Below, in pieces: positions 35,712 through 48,313 of a stretch of 64,000 nucleotides of DNA. The notes under the pieces are model-generated. The model made no database searches, was not told where the DNA came from, and saw nothing but the letters and a program-made list of their open reading frames with translations. The translations under genes and the position numbers were made by a program. Every line of letters starts with the position of its first letter. Position 1 is the first letter of the stretch. Source of the DNA: Ptiloglossa arizonensis. Taxonomy: Eukaryota; Arthropoda; Insecta; Hymenoptera; Colletidae. Location: positions 310,001 to 374,000 of the forward strand of contig NW_027478854.1 of the NCBI RefSeq assembly GCF_051014685.1, given 5' to 3'.

Positions 35712-38700
35712 GATTACAACGGTATGCGTACTTTTCCCCTAGGCCGTTCTAGTTATTCATTTCGAGCATCAGAACTGCGAAAATGTTGAGTTTCTCAAGC
35801 GTGTCTTACCTACAAACTGCCATATCTCGCGAACGGATTGACCAATCCGCAAAATTTCTGTTGCATCTGAAAGTAGAAACTCGCCCGATTACAACGGTAT
35901 GCGTACTTTTCCCCTAGGCCGTTCTGGTTATTCGTTTCGAGCATCAGAACTGTGAAAATTTTGAGTTTCTCAACCGTTTCTTACCTCCAAACTGCCATAT
36001 CTCGCGAACGGATTGACCAATCCGCAAAATTTCTGTTGCATCTGAAAGTAGAAAGTCGCCCGATTACAACGGTATGCGTACTTTTCCCCTAGGCCGTTCT
36101 AGTTATTCATTTCGAGCATCAGAACTGCGAAAATGTTGAGTTTCTCAAGCGTGTCTTACCTACAAACTGCCATATCTCGCGAACGGATTGACCAATCCGC
36201 AAAATTTCTGTTGCATCTGAAAGTAGAAACTCGCCCGATTACAACGGTATGCGTACTTTTCCCCTAGGCCTTTCTGGTTATTCGTTTCGAGCATCAGAAC
36301 TGTGAAAATTTTGAGTTTCTCAACCGTTTCTTACCTCCAAACTGCCATATCTCGCGAACGGATTGACCAATCCGCAAAATTTCTGTTGCATCTGAAAGTA
36401 GAAAGTCGTCCGATTACTACGGTATGCGTACTTTTCCCCTAGTCCGTTCTAGTTATTCATTTCGAGCATCAGAACTGCGAAAATTTTGAGTTTCTCAAGC
36501 GTTTCTTACCTCCAAACTGCCATATCTCGCGAACGGATTGACCAATCCGCAAAATTTCTGTTGCATCTGAAAGTAGAAACTCGCCCGATTACAACGGTAT
36601 GCGTACTTTTCCCCTAGGCCGTTCTGGTTATTCGTTTCGAGCATGAGAACTGTGAAAATTTTGAGTTTCTCAACCGTTTCTTACCTCCAAACTGCCATAT
36701 CTCGCGAACGGATTGACCAATCCGCAAAATTTCTGTTGCATCTGAAAGTAGAAAGTCGCCCGATTACAACGGTATGCGTACTTTTCCCCTAGGCCGTTCT
36801 AGTTATTCGTTTCGAGCATCAGAACTTTGAAAATGTTGAGTTTCTCAAGCGTTTCTTACCTACAAACTGCCATATCTCGCGAACGGATTGACCAATCCGC
36901 AAAATTTCTGTTGCATCTGAAAGTAGAAACTCGCCCGATTACAACGGTATGCGTACTTTTCCCCTAGACCGTTCTAGTTATGCTTGTCGAGCATCAGAAC
37001 TGCGAAAATTTTGAGTTTCTCAAGCGTTTCTTACCTCCAAACTGCCATATCTCGCGAACGGATTGACTAATCCGCAAAATTTCTGTTGCATCTGAAAGTA
37101 GAAACTCACCCGATTACAACGGTATGCGTACTTTTCCCCTAGGCCGTTCTAGTTATTCGTTTCGAGCATCAGAACTGCGAAAATTTTGAGTTTCTCAAGC
37201 GTTTCTTACCTCCAAACTGCCATATCTCGCGAACGGATTGACCAGTCCGCAAAATTTCTGTTGCATCTGAAAGTAGAAACTCGCCCGATTTCAACGGTAT
37301 GCGTACTTTTCCCCTAGTCCGTTCTAGTTATTCGTTTCGAGCATCAGAACTGCGAAAATTTTGAGTTTCTCAAGCGTTTCTTACCTCCAAACTGCCATAT
37401 CTCGCGAACGGATTGACCAATCCGCAAAATTTCTGTTGCATCTGAAAGTAGAAACTCGCCCGATTACAACGGTGTGCGTACTTTTCCCCTAGTCCGTTCT
37501 AGTTATTCGTTTCGAGCATCAGAACTGCGAAAATTTTGAGTTTCTCAAGCGTTTCTTACTTCCAAACTGCCATATCTCGCGAACGGATTGACCAATCCGC
37601 AAAAATTTCTGTTGCATCTGAAAGTAGAAACTCGCCCGATTGCAACGCTATGCGTACTTTTCCCCTAGGCCGTTCTAGTTAATCGTTTCGAGCATCAGAA
37701 CTGCGAAAATTTTGAGTTTCTCAAGCGTTTCTTACTTCCAAACTGCCATATCTCGCGAACGGATTGACCAATCCGCAAAATTTCTGATGCATCTGAAAGT
37801 AGAAACTCGCCCGATTACAACGGTATGCGTACTTTTCCCCTAGGCCGCTCTAGTTATTCGTTTCGAGTATCAGACCTGCGAAAATGTTGTGTTTCTCAAG
37901 TGTTTCATACTTCCAAACTGCCATATCTCGCGAACGGATTGACCAATCCGCAAAATTTCTATTGCATCTGAAAGTAGAAACTCGCCCGATTACAACGGTA
38001 TGCGTACTTTTCCCCTAGGCCGTTCTAGTTATTCGTTTCGAGCATCAGAACTGCGACAATGTTGAGTTTCTCAAGCGTTTCTTACCTACAAACTGCCATA
38101 TCTCGCGAACGGATTGACCAATCCGCAAAATTTCTGTTGCATCTGAAAGTAGAAACTCGCCCGATTACAACGGTATGCGTACTTTTCCCCTAGACCGTTC
38201 TAGTTATGCTTGTCGAGCATCAGAACTGCGAAAATTTTGAGTTTCTCAATCGTTTCTTACCTCCAAACTGCCATATCTCGCGAACGGATTGACAAATCCG
38301 CAAAATTTCTGTTGCATCTGAAAGTAGAAACTCGCCCGATTACAACGGTATGCGTACTTTTCCCCTAGTCCGTTCTAGTTATTCGTTTCGAGCATCAGAA
38401 CTGCGAAAATTTTGAGTTTCTCAAGCGTTTCTTACCTCCAAACTGCCATATCTCGCGAACGGATTGACTAATCCGCAAAATTTCTGTTGCATCTGAAAGT
38501 AGAAACTCACCCGATTACAACGGTATGCGTACTTTTCCCCTAGGCCGTTCTAGTTATTCGTTTCGAGCATCAGAACTGCGAAAATTTTGAGTTTCTCAAG
38601 CGTTTCTTACCTCCAAACTGCCATATCTCGCGAACGGATTGACCAGTCCGCAAAATTTCTGTTGCATCTGAAAGTAGAAACTCGCCCGATTACAACGGTA

Positions 38701-41700
38701 TGCGTACTTTTCCCCTAGGCCGTTCTGGTTATTCATTTCGAGCATCAGAACTGTGAAAATTTTGAGTTTCTCAACCGTTTCTTACCTCCAAACTGCCATA
38801 TCTCGCGAACGGATTGACCAATCCGCAAAATTTCTGTTGCATCTGAAAGTAGAAACTCGCCCGATTACAACGGTATGCGTACTTTTCCCCTAGGCCGTTC
38901 TGGTTATTCGTTTCGAGCATCAGAACTGTGAAAATTTTGAGTTTCTCAACCGTTTCTTACATCCAAACTGCCATATCTCGCGAACGGATTGACCAATCCG
39001 CAAAATTTCTGTTGCATCTGAAAGTACAAACTCGCCCGATTACAACGGTGTGCGTACTTTTCCCCTAGGCCGTTCTAGTTATTCGTTTCGAGCATCAGAA
39101 CTGCGAAAGTTTTGAGTTTCTCAAGCGTTTCTTACCTCCAAACTGCCATATCTCGCGAACGGATTGACCAATCCGCAAAATTTCTGTTGCATCTGAAAGT
39201 AGAAAGTCGCCCGATTACAACGGTATGCGTACTTTTCCCCTAGCCCGTTCTAGTTATTCATTTCGAGCATCAGAACTGCGAAAATTTTGAGTTTCTCAAG
39301 CGTTTCTTACCTCCAAACTGCCATATCTCGCGAACGGATTGACCAATCCTCAAAATTTCTGTTGCATCTGAAAGTAGAAACTCGCCCGATTGCAACGGTA
39401 TGCGTACTTTTCCCCTAGGCCGTTCTGGTTATTCGTTTCGAACATCAGAACTGTGAAAATTTTGAGTTTCTCAACCGTTTCTTACCTCCAAACTGCCATA
39501 TCTCGCGAACGGATTGACCAATCCGCAAAATTTCTGTTGCATCTGAAAGTAGAAAGTCGCCCGATTACAACGGTATGCGTACTTTTCCCCTAGCCCGTTC
39601 TAGTTATTCGTTTCGAGCATCAGAACTTTGAAAATGTTGAGTTTCTCAAGCGTTTCTTACCTACAAACTGCCATATCTCGCGAACGGATTGACCAGTCCG
39701 CAAAATATCTGTTGCATCTGAAAGTAGAAACTCGCCCGATTACAACGGTATGCGTACTTTTCCCCTAGTCCGTCCTAGTTATTCGTTTCGAGCATCAGAA
39801 CTGCGAAAATTTTGAGTTTCTCAAGCGTTTCTTACCTCCAAACTGCCATATCTCGCGAACGGATTGACCAATCCGCAAAATTTCTGTTGCATCTGAAAGT
39901 AGAAAGTCGCCCGATTACAACGGTATGCGTACTTTTCCCCTAGTCCGTTCTAGTTATTCGTTTCGAGCATCAGAACTGCGAAAATTTTGAGTTTCTCAAG
40001 CGTTTATTACCTACAAACTGCCATATCTCGCGAACCGATTGACCAATCCGCAAAATTTCTATTGCATCTGAAAGTAGAAACTCGCCCGATTACAACGGTA
40101 TGCGTACTTTTCCCCTAGACCGTTCTAGTTATGCTTGTCGAGCATCAGAACTGCGAAAATTTTGAGTTTCTCAAGCGTTTCTTACCTCCAAACTGCCATA
40201 TCTCGCGAACGGATTGACTAATCCGCAAAATTTCTGTTGCATCTGAAAGTAGAAACTCACCCGATTACAACGGTATGCGTACTTTTCCCCTAGGCCGTTC
40301 TAGTTATTCGTTTCGAGCATCAGAACTGCGAAAATTTTGAGTTTCTCAAGCGTTTCTTACCTCCAAACTGCCATATCTCGCGAACGGATTGACCAATCCG
40401 CAAAATTTCTGTTGCATCTGAAAGTACAAACTCTCCCGATTACAACGGTGTGCGTACTTTTCCCCTAGGCCGTTCTAGTTATTCGTTTCGAGCATCAGAA
40501 CTGCGAAAATGTTGAGTTTCTCAAGCGTTTCTTACCTACAAACTGCCATATCTCGCGAACGGATTGACCAATCCTCAAAATTTCTGTTGCTTCTGAAAGT
40601 AGAAACTCGCCCGATTACAACGGTATGCGTACTTTTCCCCTAGGCCGTTCTGGTTATTCGTTTCGAGCATCAGAACTGTGAAAATTTTGAGTTTCTCAAC
40701 CGTTTCTTACCTCTAAACTGCCATATCTCGCGAACGGATTGACCAATCCGCAAAATTTCTGTTGCATCTGAAAGTAGAAAGTCGCCCGATTACAACGGTA
40801 TGCGTACTTTTCCCCTAGCCCGTTCTAGTTATTCGTTTCGAGCATCAGAACTTTGAAAATGTTGAGTTTCTCAAGCGTTTCTTACCTACAAACTGCCATA
40901 TCTCGCGAGCGGATTGACCAGTCCGCAAAATATCTGTTGCATCTGAAAGTAGAAACTCGCCCGATTACAACGGTATGCGTACTTTTCCCCTAGTCCGTCC
41001 TAGTTATTCGTTTCGAGCATCAGAACTGCGAAAATTTTGAGTTTCTCAAGCGTTTCTTACCTCCAAACTGCCATATCTCGCGAACGGATTGACCAATCCG
41101 CAAAATTTCTGTTGCATCTGAAAGTAGAAAGTCGCCCGATTACAACGGTATGCGTACTTTTCCCCTTGGCCGTTCTAGTTATTCATTTCGAGCATCAGAA
41201 CTGCGAAAATGTTGAGTTTCTCAAGCGTTTCTTACCTCCAAACTGCCATATCTCGCGAACGGATTGACCAATCCGCAAAATTTCTGTTGCATCTGAAAGT
41301 AGAAAGTCGCCCGATTACAACGGTATGCGTACTTTTCCCCTAGGCCGTTCTAGTTATTCATTTCGAGCATCAGAACTGCGAAAATGTTGAGTTTCTCAAG
41401 CGTGTCTTACCTACAAACTGCCATATCTCGCGAACGGATTGACCAATCCGCAAAATTTCTGTTGCATCTGAAAGTAGAAACTCGCCCGATTACAACGGTA
41501 TGCGTACTTTTCCCCTAGGCCGTTCTGGTTATTCGTTTCGAGCATCAGAACTGTGAAAATTTTGAGTTTCTCAACCGTTTCTTACCTCCAAACTGCCATA
41601 TCTCGCGAACGGATTGACCAGTCCGCAAAATATCTGTTGCATCTGAAAGTAGAAACTCGCCCGATTACAACGGTATGCGTACTTTTCCCCTAGTCCGTCC

Positions 41701-42362
41701 TAGTTATTCGTTTCGAGCATCAGAACTGCGAAAATTTTGAGCTTCTCAAGCGTTTCTTACCTCCAAACTGCCATATCTCGCGAACGGATTGACCAATCCG
41801 CAAAATCTCTGTTGCATCTGAAAGTAGAAAGTCGCCCGATTACAACGGTATGCGTACTTTTCCCCTAGGCCGTTCTAGTTATTCATTTCGAGCATCAGAA
41901 CTGCGAAAATGTTGAGTTTCTCAAGCGTTTCTTACCTCCAAACTGCCATATCTCGCGAACGGATTGACCAATCCGCAAAATTTCTGTTGCATCTGAAAGT
42001 AGAAAGTCGCCCGATTACAACGGTATGCGTACTTTTCCCCTAGGCCGTTCTAGTTATTCATTTCGAGCATCAGAACTGCGAAAATGTTGAGTTTCTCAAG
42101 CGTGTCTTACCTACAAACTGCCATCTCTCGCGAACGGATTGACCAATCCGCAAAATTTCTGTTGCATCTGAAAGTAGAAACTGGCGCGATTACAACGGTA
42201 TGCGTACTTTTCCCCTAGGCCGTTCTGGTTATTCGTTTCGAGAATCAGAACTGTGAAAATTTTGAGTTTCTCAACCGTTTCTTACCTCCAAACTGCCATA
42301 TCTCGCGAACGGATTGACCAATCCGCAAAATTTCTGTTGCATCTGAAAGTAGAAAGTCGCCC
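35712..42362 (+). repeat. Long copy of the first 6.6 kb of the window
   Basis: Unit order matches 10 to about 6,500. GATTACTACGG is at 710 and 36,412 (offset 35,702). The +1 A-run is at 1,897 and about 37,600. ACATCC with GCGAAAGTTTT is at 2,732/2,881 and 38,959/39,108 (offset 36,227). CCAATCCTCAAAA is at 3,291 and 39,343 (offset 36,052). TGAGCTTCTC is at 5,511 and 41,738 (36,227). Offset changes are whole units, so units were gained or lost after copying. Confidence 0.88.
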
Positions 42363-44637
42363 GATTACAACGGTATGCGTACTTTTCCCCTAGACCGTTC
42401 TAGTTATGCTTGTCGAGCATCAGAACTGCGAAAATTTTGAGTTTCTCAAGCGTTTCTTACCTCCAAACTGCCATATCTCGCGAACGGATTGACAAATCCG
42501 CAAAATTTCTGTTGCATCTGAAAGTAGAAACTCGCCCGATTACAACGGTATGCGTACTTTTCCCCTAGTCCGTTCTAGTTATTCGTTTCGAGCATCAGAA
42601 CTGCGAAAATTTTGAGTTTCTCAAGCGTTTCTTACCTCCAAACTGCCATATCTCGCGAACGGATTGACTAATCCGCAAAATTTCTGTTGCATCTGAAAGT
42701 AGAAACTCACCCGATTACAACGGTATGCGTACTTTTCCCCTAGGCCGTTCTAGTTATTCGTTTCGAGCATCAGAACTGCGAAAATGTTGAGTTTCTCAAG
42801 CGTTTCTTACCTACAAACTGCCATATCTCGCGAACGGATTGACCAATCCGCAAAATTTCTGTTGCATCTGAAAGTAGAAACTCGCCCGATTACAACGGTA
42901 TGCGTACTTTTCCCCTAGACCGTCCTAGTTTTGCTTGTCGAGCATCAGAACTGCGAAAATTTTGAGTTTCTCAAGCGTTTCTTACCTCCAAACTGCCATA
43001 TCTCGCGAACGGATTGACCAATCCGCAAAATTTCTGTTGCATCTGAAAGTAGAAACTCGCCCGATTACAACGGTATGCGTACTTTTCCCCTAGTCCGTTC
43101 TAGTTATTCGTTTCGAGTATCAGAACTGCGAAAATGTTGAGTTTCTCAAGCGTTTCTTACCTCCAAACTGCCATATCTCGCGAACGGATTGACCAATCCG
43201 CAAAATTTCTGTTGCATCTGAAAGTAGAAACTCGCCCGATTACAACGGTATGCGTACTTTTCCCCTAGTCCGTTCTAGTTATTCGTTTCGAGTATCAGAA
43301 CTGCGAAAATGTTGAGTTTCTCAAGCGTTTCTTACCCCCAAACTGCCATATCTCGCGAACGGATTGACTAATCCGCAAAATTTCTGTTGCATCTGAAAGT
43401 AGAAACTCACCCGATTACAACGGTATGCGTACTTTTCCCCTAGGCCGTTCTAGTTATTCGTTTCGAGCATCAGAACTGCGAAAATTTTGAGTTTCTCAAG
43501 CGTTTCTTACCTCCAAACTGCCATATCTCGCGAACGGATTGACCAGTCCGCAAAATTTCTGTTGCATCTGAAAGTAGAAACTCGCCCGATTACAACGGTA
43601 TGCGTGCTTTTCCCCTAGTCCGTCCTAGTTATTCGTTTCGAGCATCAGAACTGCGAAAATTTTGAGTTTCTCAAGCGTTTCTTACCTCCAAACTGCCATA
43701 TCTCGCGAACGGATTGACCAATCCGCAAAATTTCTGTTGCATCTGAAAGTACAAACTCGCCCAATTACAACGGTATGCGTACTTTTCCCCTAGGCCGTTC
43801 TAGTTATTCGTTTCGAGCATCAGAACTGCGAAAATGTTGAGTTTCTCAAGCGTTTCTTACCTACAAACTGCCATATCTCGCGAACGGATTGACCAATCCG
43901 CAAAATTTCTGTTGCATCTGAAAGTAGAAACTCGCCCGATTACAACGGTATGCGTACTTTTCCCCTAGGCCGTTCTAGTTATTCGTTTCGAGCATCAGAA
44001 CTGCGAAAATTTTGAGTTTCTCAAGCGTTTCTTACTTCCAAACTGCCATATCTCGCGAACGGATTGACCAATCCGCAAAATTTCTGTTGCATCTGAAAGT
44101 AGAAAGTCGCCCGATTACAACGGTATGCGTACTTTTCCCCTAGGCCGTTCTGGTTATTCGTTTCGAGTATCAGAACTGCGAAAATGTTGAGTTTCTCAAG
44201 CGTTTCTTACCCCCAAACTGCCATATCTCGCGAACGGATTGACTAATCCGCAAAATTTCTGTTGCATCTGAAAGTAGAAACTCACCCGATTACAACGGTA
44301 TGCGTACTTTTCCCCTAGGCCGTTCTAGTTATTCGTTTCGAGCATCAGAACTGCGAAAATTTTGAGTTTCTCAAGCGTTTCTTACCTCCAAACTGCCATA
44401 TCTCGCGAACGGATTGACCAATCCGCAAAATTTCTGTTGCATCTGAAAGTAGAAACTCGCCCGATTACAACGGTATGCGTACTTTTCCCCTAGGCCGTTC
44501 TAGTTATTCGTTTCGAGCATCAGAACTGCGAAAATGTTGAGTTTCTCAAGCGTTTCTTACCTACAAACTGCCATATCTCGCGAACGGATTGACCAATCCG
44601 CAAAATTTCTGTTGCATCTGAAAGTAGAAACTCGCCC
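42363..44637 (+). repeat. Thirteen units copying 9.9-11.2 kb
   Basis: Order follows 9,900-10,760 at an offset of 32,902: AGACCG unit, GAGTATCAG unit, TACCCCCAAA (43,333), GACCAGTCC, GCGTGCTTTT (43,602) with AGTCCGTCC. A TACCCCCAAA unit with a GTTCTGGTTATTCG left part (44,150-44,215) looks chimeric. Confidence 0.82.
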
Positions 44638-47087
44638 GATTACAACGGTATGCGTACTTTTCCCCTAGGCCGCTCTAGTTATTCGTTTCGAGCATCAGAA
44701 CAGCGAAAATTTTGTGTTTCTCAAGTGTTTCATACTTCCAAACTGCCATATCTCGCGAAGGGATTAACCAATCCGCAAAATTTCTATTGCATCTGAAAGT
44801 AGAAACTCGCCCGATTACAACGGTATGCGTACTTTTCCCCTAGGCCGTTCTGGTTATTCGTTTCGAGTATCAGAACTGTGAAAATTTTGAGTTTCTCAAC
44901 CGTTTCTTACCTCCAAACTGCCATATCTCGCGAACGGATTGACCAATCCGCAAAATTTCTGATGCATCTGAAAGTAGAAAGTCGCCCGATTACAACGGTA
45001 TGCGTACTTTTCCCCTAGGCCGTTCTGGTTATTCGTTTCGAGCATCAGAACTGTGAAAATTTTTAGTTTCTCAACAGTTTCTTACCTCCAAACTGCCATA
45101 TCTCGCGAACGGATTGACCAATCCGCAAAATTTCTGTTACATCTGAAAGTTGAAAGTCGCCCGATTACAACGGTATGCGTACTTTTCCCCTAGACCGTTC
45201 TAGTTATGCTTGTCGAGCATCAGAACTGCGACAATTTTGAGTTTCTCAAGCGTTTCTTACCTCCAAACTGCCATATCTCGCGAACGGATTGACCAATCCG
45301 CAAAATTTCTGTTGCATCTGAAAGTAGAAACTCGCCCGATTACAACGGTATGCGTACTTTTCCCCTAGGCCGTTCTAGTTATTCGTTTCGAGCATCAGAA
45401 CTGCGAAAATTTTGAGTTTCTCAAGCGTTTCTAGCTTCCAAACTGCCATATCTCGCGAACGGATTGACCAATCCGCAAAATTTCTGTTGCATCTGAAAGT
45501 AGAAACTCGCCCGATTACAACGGTATGCGTACTTTTCCCCTAGGCCGTTCTAGTTAATCGTTTCGAGCATCAGAACTGCGAAAATGTTGAGTTTCTGAAG
45601 CGTGTCTTACCTACAAACTGCCATATCTCGTGAACGGATTGACCAATCCGCAAAATTTCTGATGCATCTGAAAGTAGAAACTCGCCCAATTACAACGGTA
45701 TGCGTACTTTTCCCCTAGGCCGTTCTAGTTATTCGTTTCGAGCATCAGAACTGCGAAAATGTTGAGTTTCTCAAGCGTTTCTTACCTACAAACTGCCATA
45801 TCTCGCGAACGGATTGACCAATCCGCAAAATTTCTGTTGCATCTGAAAGTAGAAACTCGCCCGATTACAACGGTATGCGTACTTTTCCCCTAGGCCGCTC
45901 TAGTTATTCGTTTCGAGCATCAGAACAGCGAAAATTTTGTGTTTCTCAAGTGTTTCATACTTCCAAACTGCCATATCTCGCGAACGGATTGACCAATCCG
46001 CAAAATTTCTATTGCATCTGAAAGTAGAAACTCGCCCGATTACAACGGTATGCGTACTTTTCCCCTAGGCCGTTCTGGTTATTCGTTTCGAGCATCAGAA
46101 CTGTGAAAATTTTTAGTTTCTCAACAGTTTCTTACCTCCAAACTGCCATATCTCGCGAACGGATTGACCAATCCGCAAAATTTCTGTTGCATCTGAAAGT
46201 AGAAAGTCGCCCGATTACAACGGTATGCGTACTTTTCCCCTAGACCGTTCTAGTTATGCTTGTCGAGCATCAGAACTGCGACAATTTTGAGTTTCTCAAG
46301 CGTTTCTTACCTCCAAACTGCCATATCTCGCGAACGGATTGACCAATCCGCAAAATTTCTGTTGCATCTGAAAGTAGAAACTCGCCCGATTACAACGGTA
46401 TGCGTACTTTTCCCCTAGGCCGTTCTAGTTATTCGTTTCGAGCATCAGAACTGCGAAAATTTTGAGTTTCTCAAGCGTTTCTAGCTTCCAAACTGCCATA
46501 TCTCGCGAACGGATTGACCAATCCGCAAAATTTCTGTTGCATCTGAAAGTAGAAACTCGCCCGATTACAACGGTATGCGTACTTTTCCCCTAGGCCGTTC
46601 TAGTTAATCGTTTCGAGCATCAGAACTGCGAAAATGTTGAGTTTCTGAAGCGTGTCTTACCTACAAACTGCCATATCTCGTGAACGGATTGACCAATCCG
46701 CAAAATTTCTGATGCATCTGAAAGTAGAAACTCGCCCAATTACAACGGTATGCGTACTTTTCCCCTAGGCCGTTCTAGTTATTCGTTTCGAGCATCAGAA
46801 CTGCGAAAATGTTGAGTTTCTCAAGCGTTTCTTACCTACAAACTGCCATATCTCGCGAACGGATTGACCAATCCGCAAAATTTCTGTTGCATCTGAAAGT
46901 AGAAACTCGCCCGATTACAACGGTATGCGTACTTTTCCCCTAGGCCGCTCTAGTTATTCGTTTCGAGCATCAGAACATCGAAAATTTTGTGTTTCTCAAG
47001 TGTTTCATACTTCCAAACTGCCATATCTCGCGAACGGATTGACCAATCCGCAAAATTTCTATTGCATCTGAAAGTAGAAACTCGCCC
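44638..47087 (+). repeat. 6-unit 1,050-bp higher-order repeat
   Basis: TTCTAGCTTCC is near 45,431 and 46,481, and GAACAGCG at 45,923 matches GAACATCG at 46,973, both 1,050 apart. The unit order is GGCCGCTC/TGTGTTTCTC; GTTCTGG with TTTTTAGTTTC; AGACCG with GCGACAATTTT; TTCTAGCTTCC; GTTAATCG with CGTGAACGG; CCCAATTAC with ACCTAC. It is a shortened relative of the 12-unit repeat at 12-16 kb. Confidence 0.88.
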
Positions 47088-48313
47088 GATTACAACGGTA
47101 TGCGTACTTTTCCCCTAGGCCGTTCTAGTTAATCGTTTTGAGCATCAGAACTGCGAAAATGTTGAGTTTCTGAAGCGTGTCTTACCTACAAACTGCCATA
47201 TCTCGCGAACGGATTGTCTAATCCGCAAAATTTCTGTTGCATCTGAAAGTAGAAACTCACCCGATTTCAACGGTATGCGTACTTTTTCCCTAGGCCGTTC
47301 TAGTTATTCGTTTCGAGCATCAGAACTGCGAAAATTTTGAGTTTCTCAAGCGTTTCTTACCTCCAAACTGCCATATCTCGCGAACGGATTGGCCAATCCG
47401 CAAAATTTCTGTTGCATCTGAAAGTAGAAACTCTCCCGATTACAACGGTATGCGTACTTTTCCCCTAGTCCGTTCTAGTTATTCGTTTCGAGCATCAGAA
47501 CTGCGAGAATTTTGAGTTTCTCAAGCGTTTCTTACCTCCAAACTGCCATATCTCGCGAACGGATTGTCTAATCCGCAAAATTTCTGTTGCATCTGAAAGT
47601 AGAAACTCACCCGATTACAACGGTATGCGTACTTTTTCCCTAGGCCGTTCTAGTTATTCGTTTCGAGCATCAGAACTGCGAAAATTTTGAGTTTCTCAAG
47701 CGTTTCTTACTTCCAAACTGCCATATCTCGCGATCGGATTGACCAATCCGCAAAATTTCTGTTGCATCTGAAAGTAGAAACTCGCCCGATTACAACGGTA
47801 TGCGTACTTTTCCCCTAGGCCGTTCTAGTTAATCGTTTTGAGCATCAGAACTGCGAAAATGTTGAGTTTCTGAAGCGTGTCTTACCTACAAACTGCCATA
47901 TCTCGCGAACGGATTGTCTAATCCGCAAAATTTCTGTTGCATCTGAAAGTAGAAACTCACCCGATTTCAACGGTATGCGTACTTTTTCCCTAGGCCGTTC
48001 TAGTTATTCGTTTCGAGCATCAGAACTGCGAAAATTTTGAGTTTCTCAAGCGTTTCTTACCTCCAAACTGCCATATCTCGCGAACGGATTGGCCAATCCG
48101 CAAAATTTCTGTTGCATCTGAAAGTAGAAACTCTCCCGATTACAACGGTATGCGTACTTTTCCCCTAGTCCGTTCTAGTTATTCGTTTCGAGCATCAGAA
48201 CTGCGAGAATTTTGAGTTTCTCAAGCGTTTCTTACTTACAAACTGCCATATCTCGCGAACGGATAGACCAATCCGAAAAAATTTCTGTTGCATCTGAAAG
48301 TAGAAACTCGCCC
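47088..48313 (+). repeat. 4-unit 700-bp higher-order repeat with extra units
   Basis: GTTAATCGTTTTGAGC is at 47,128 and 47,828, exactly 700 apart. It is followed in both copies by GTCTAATCC, GATTTCAACGG, CTTTTTCCC, TTGGCCAATCC, AACTCTCCCG and GCGAGAATTTT. Between them lies a unit with CGCGATCGG (47,730). The block ends with a +1 unit (48,274). Confidence 0.87.
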
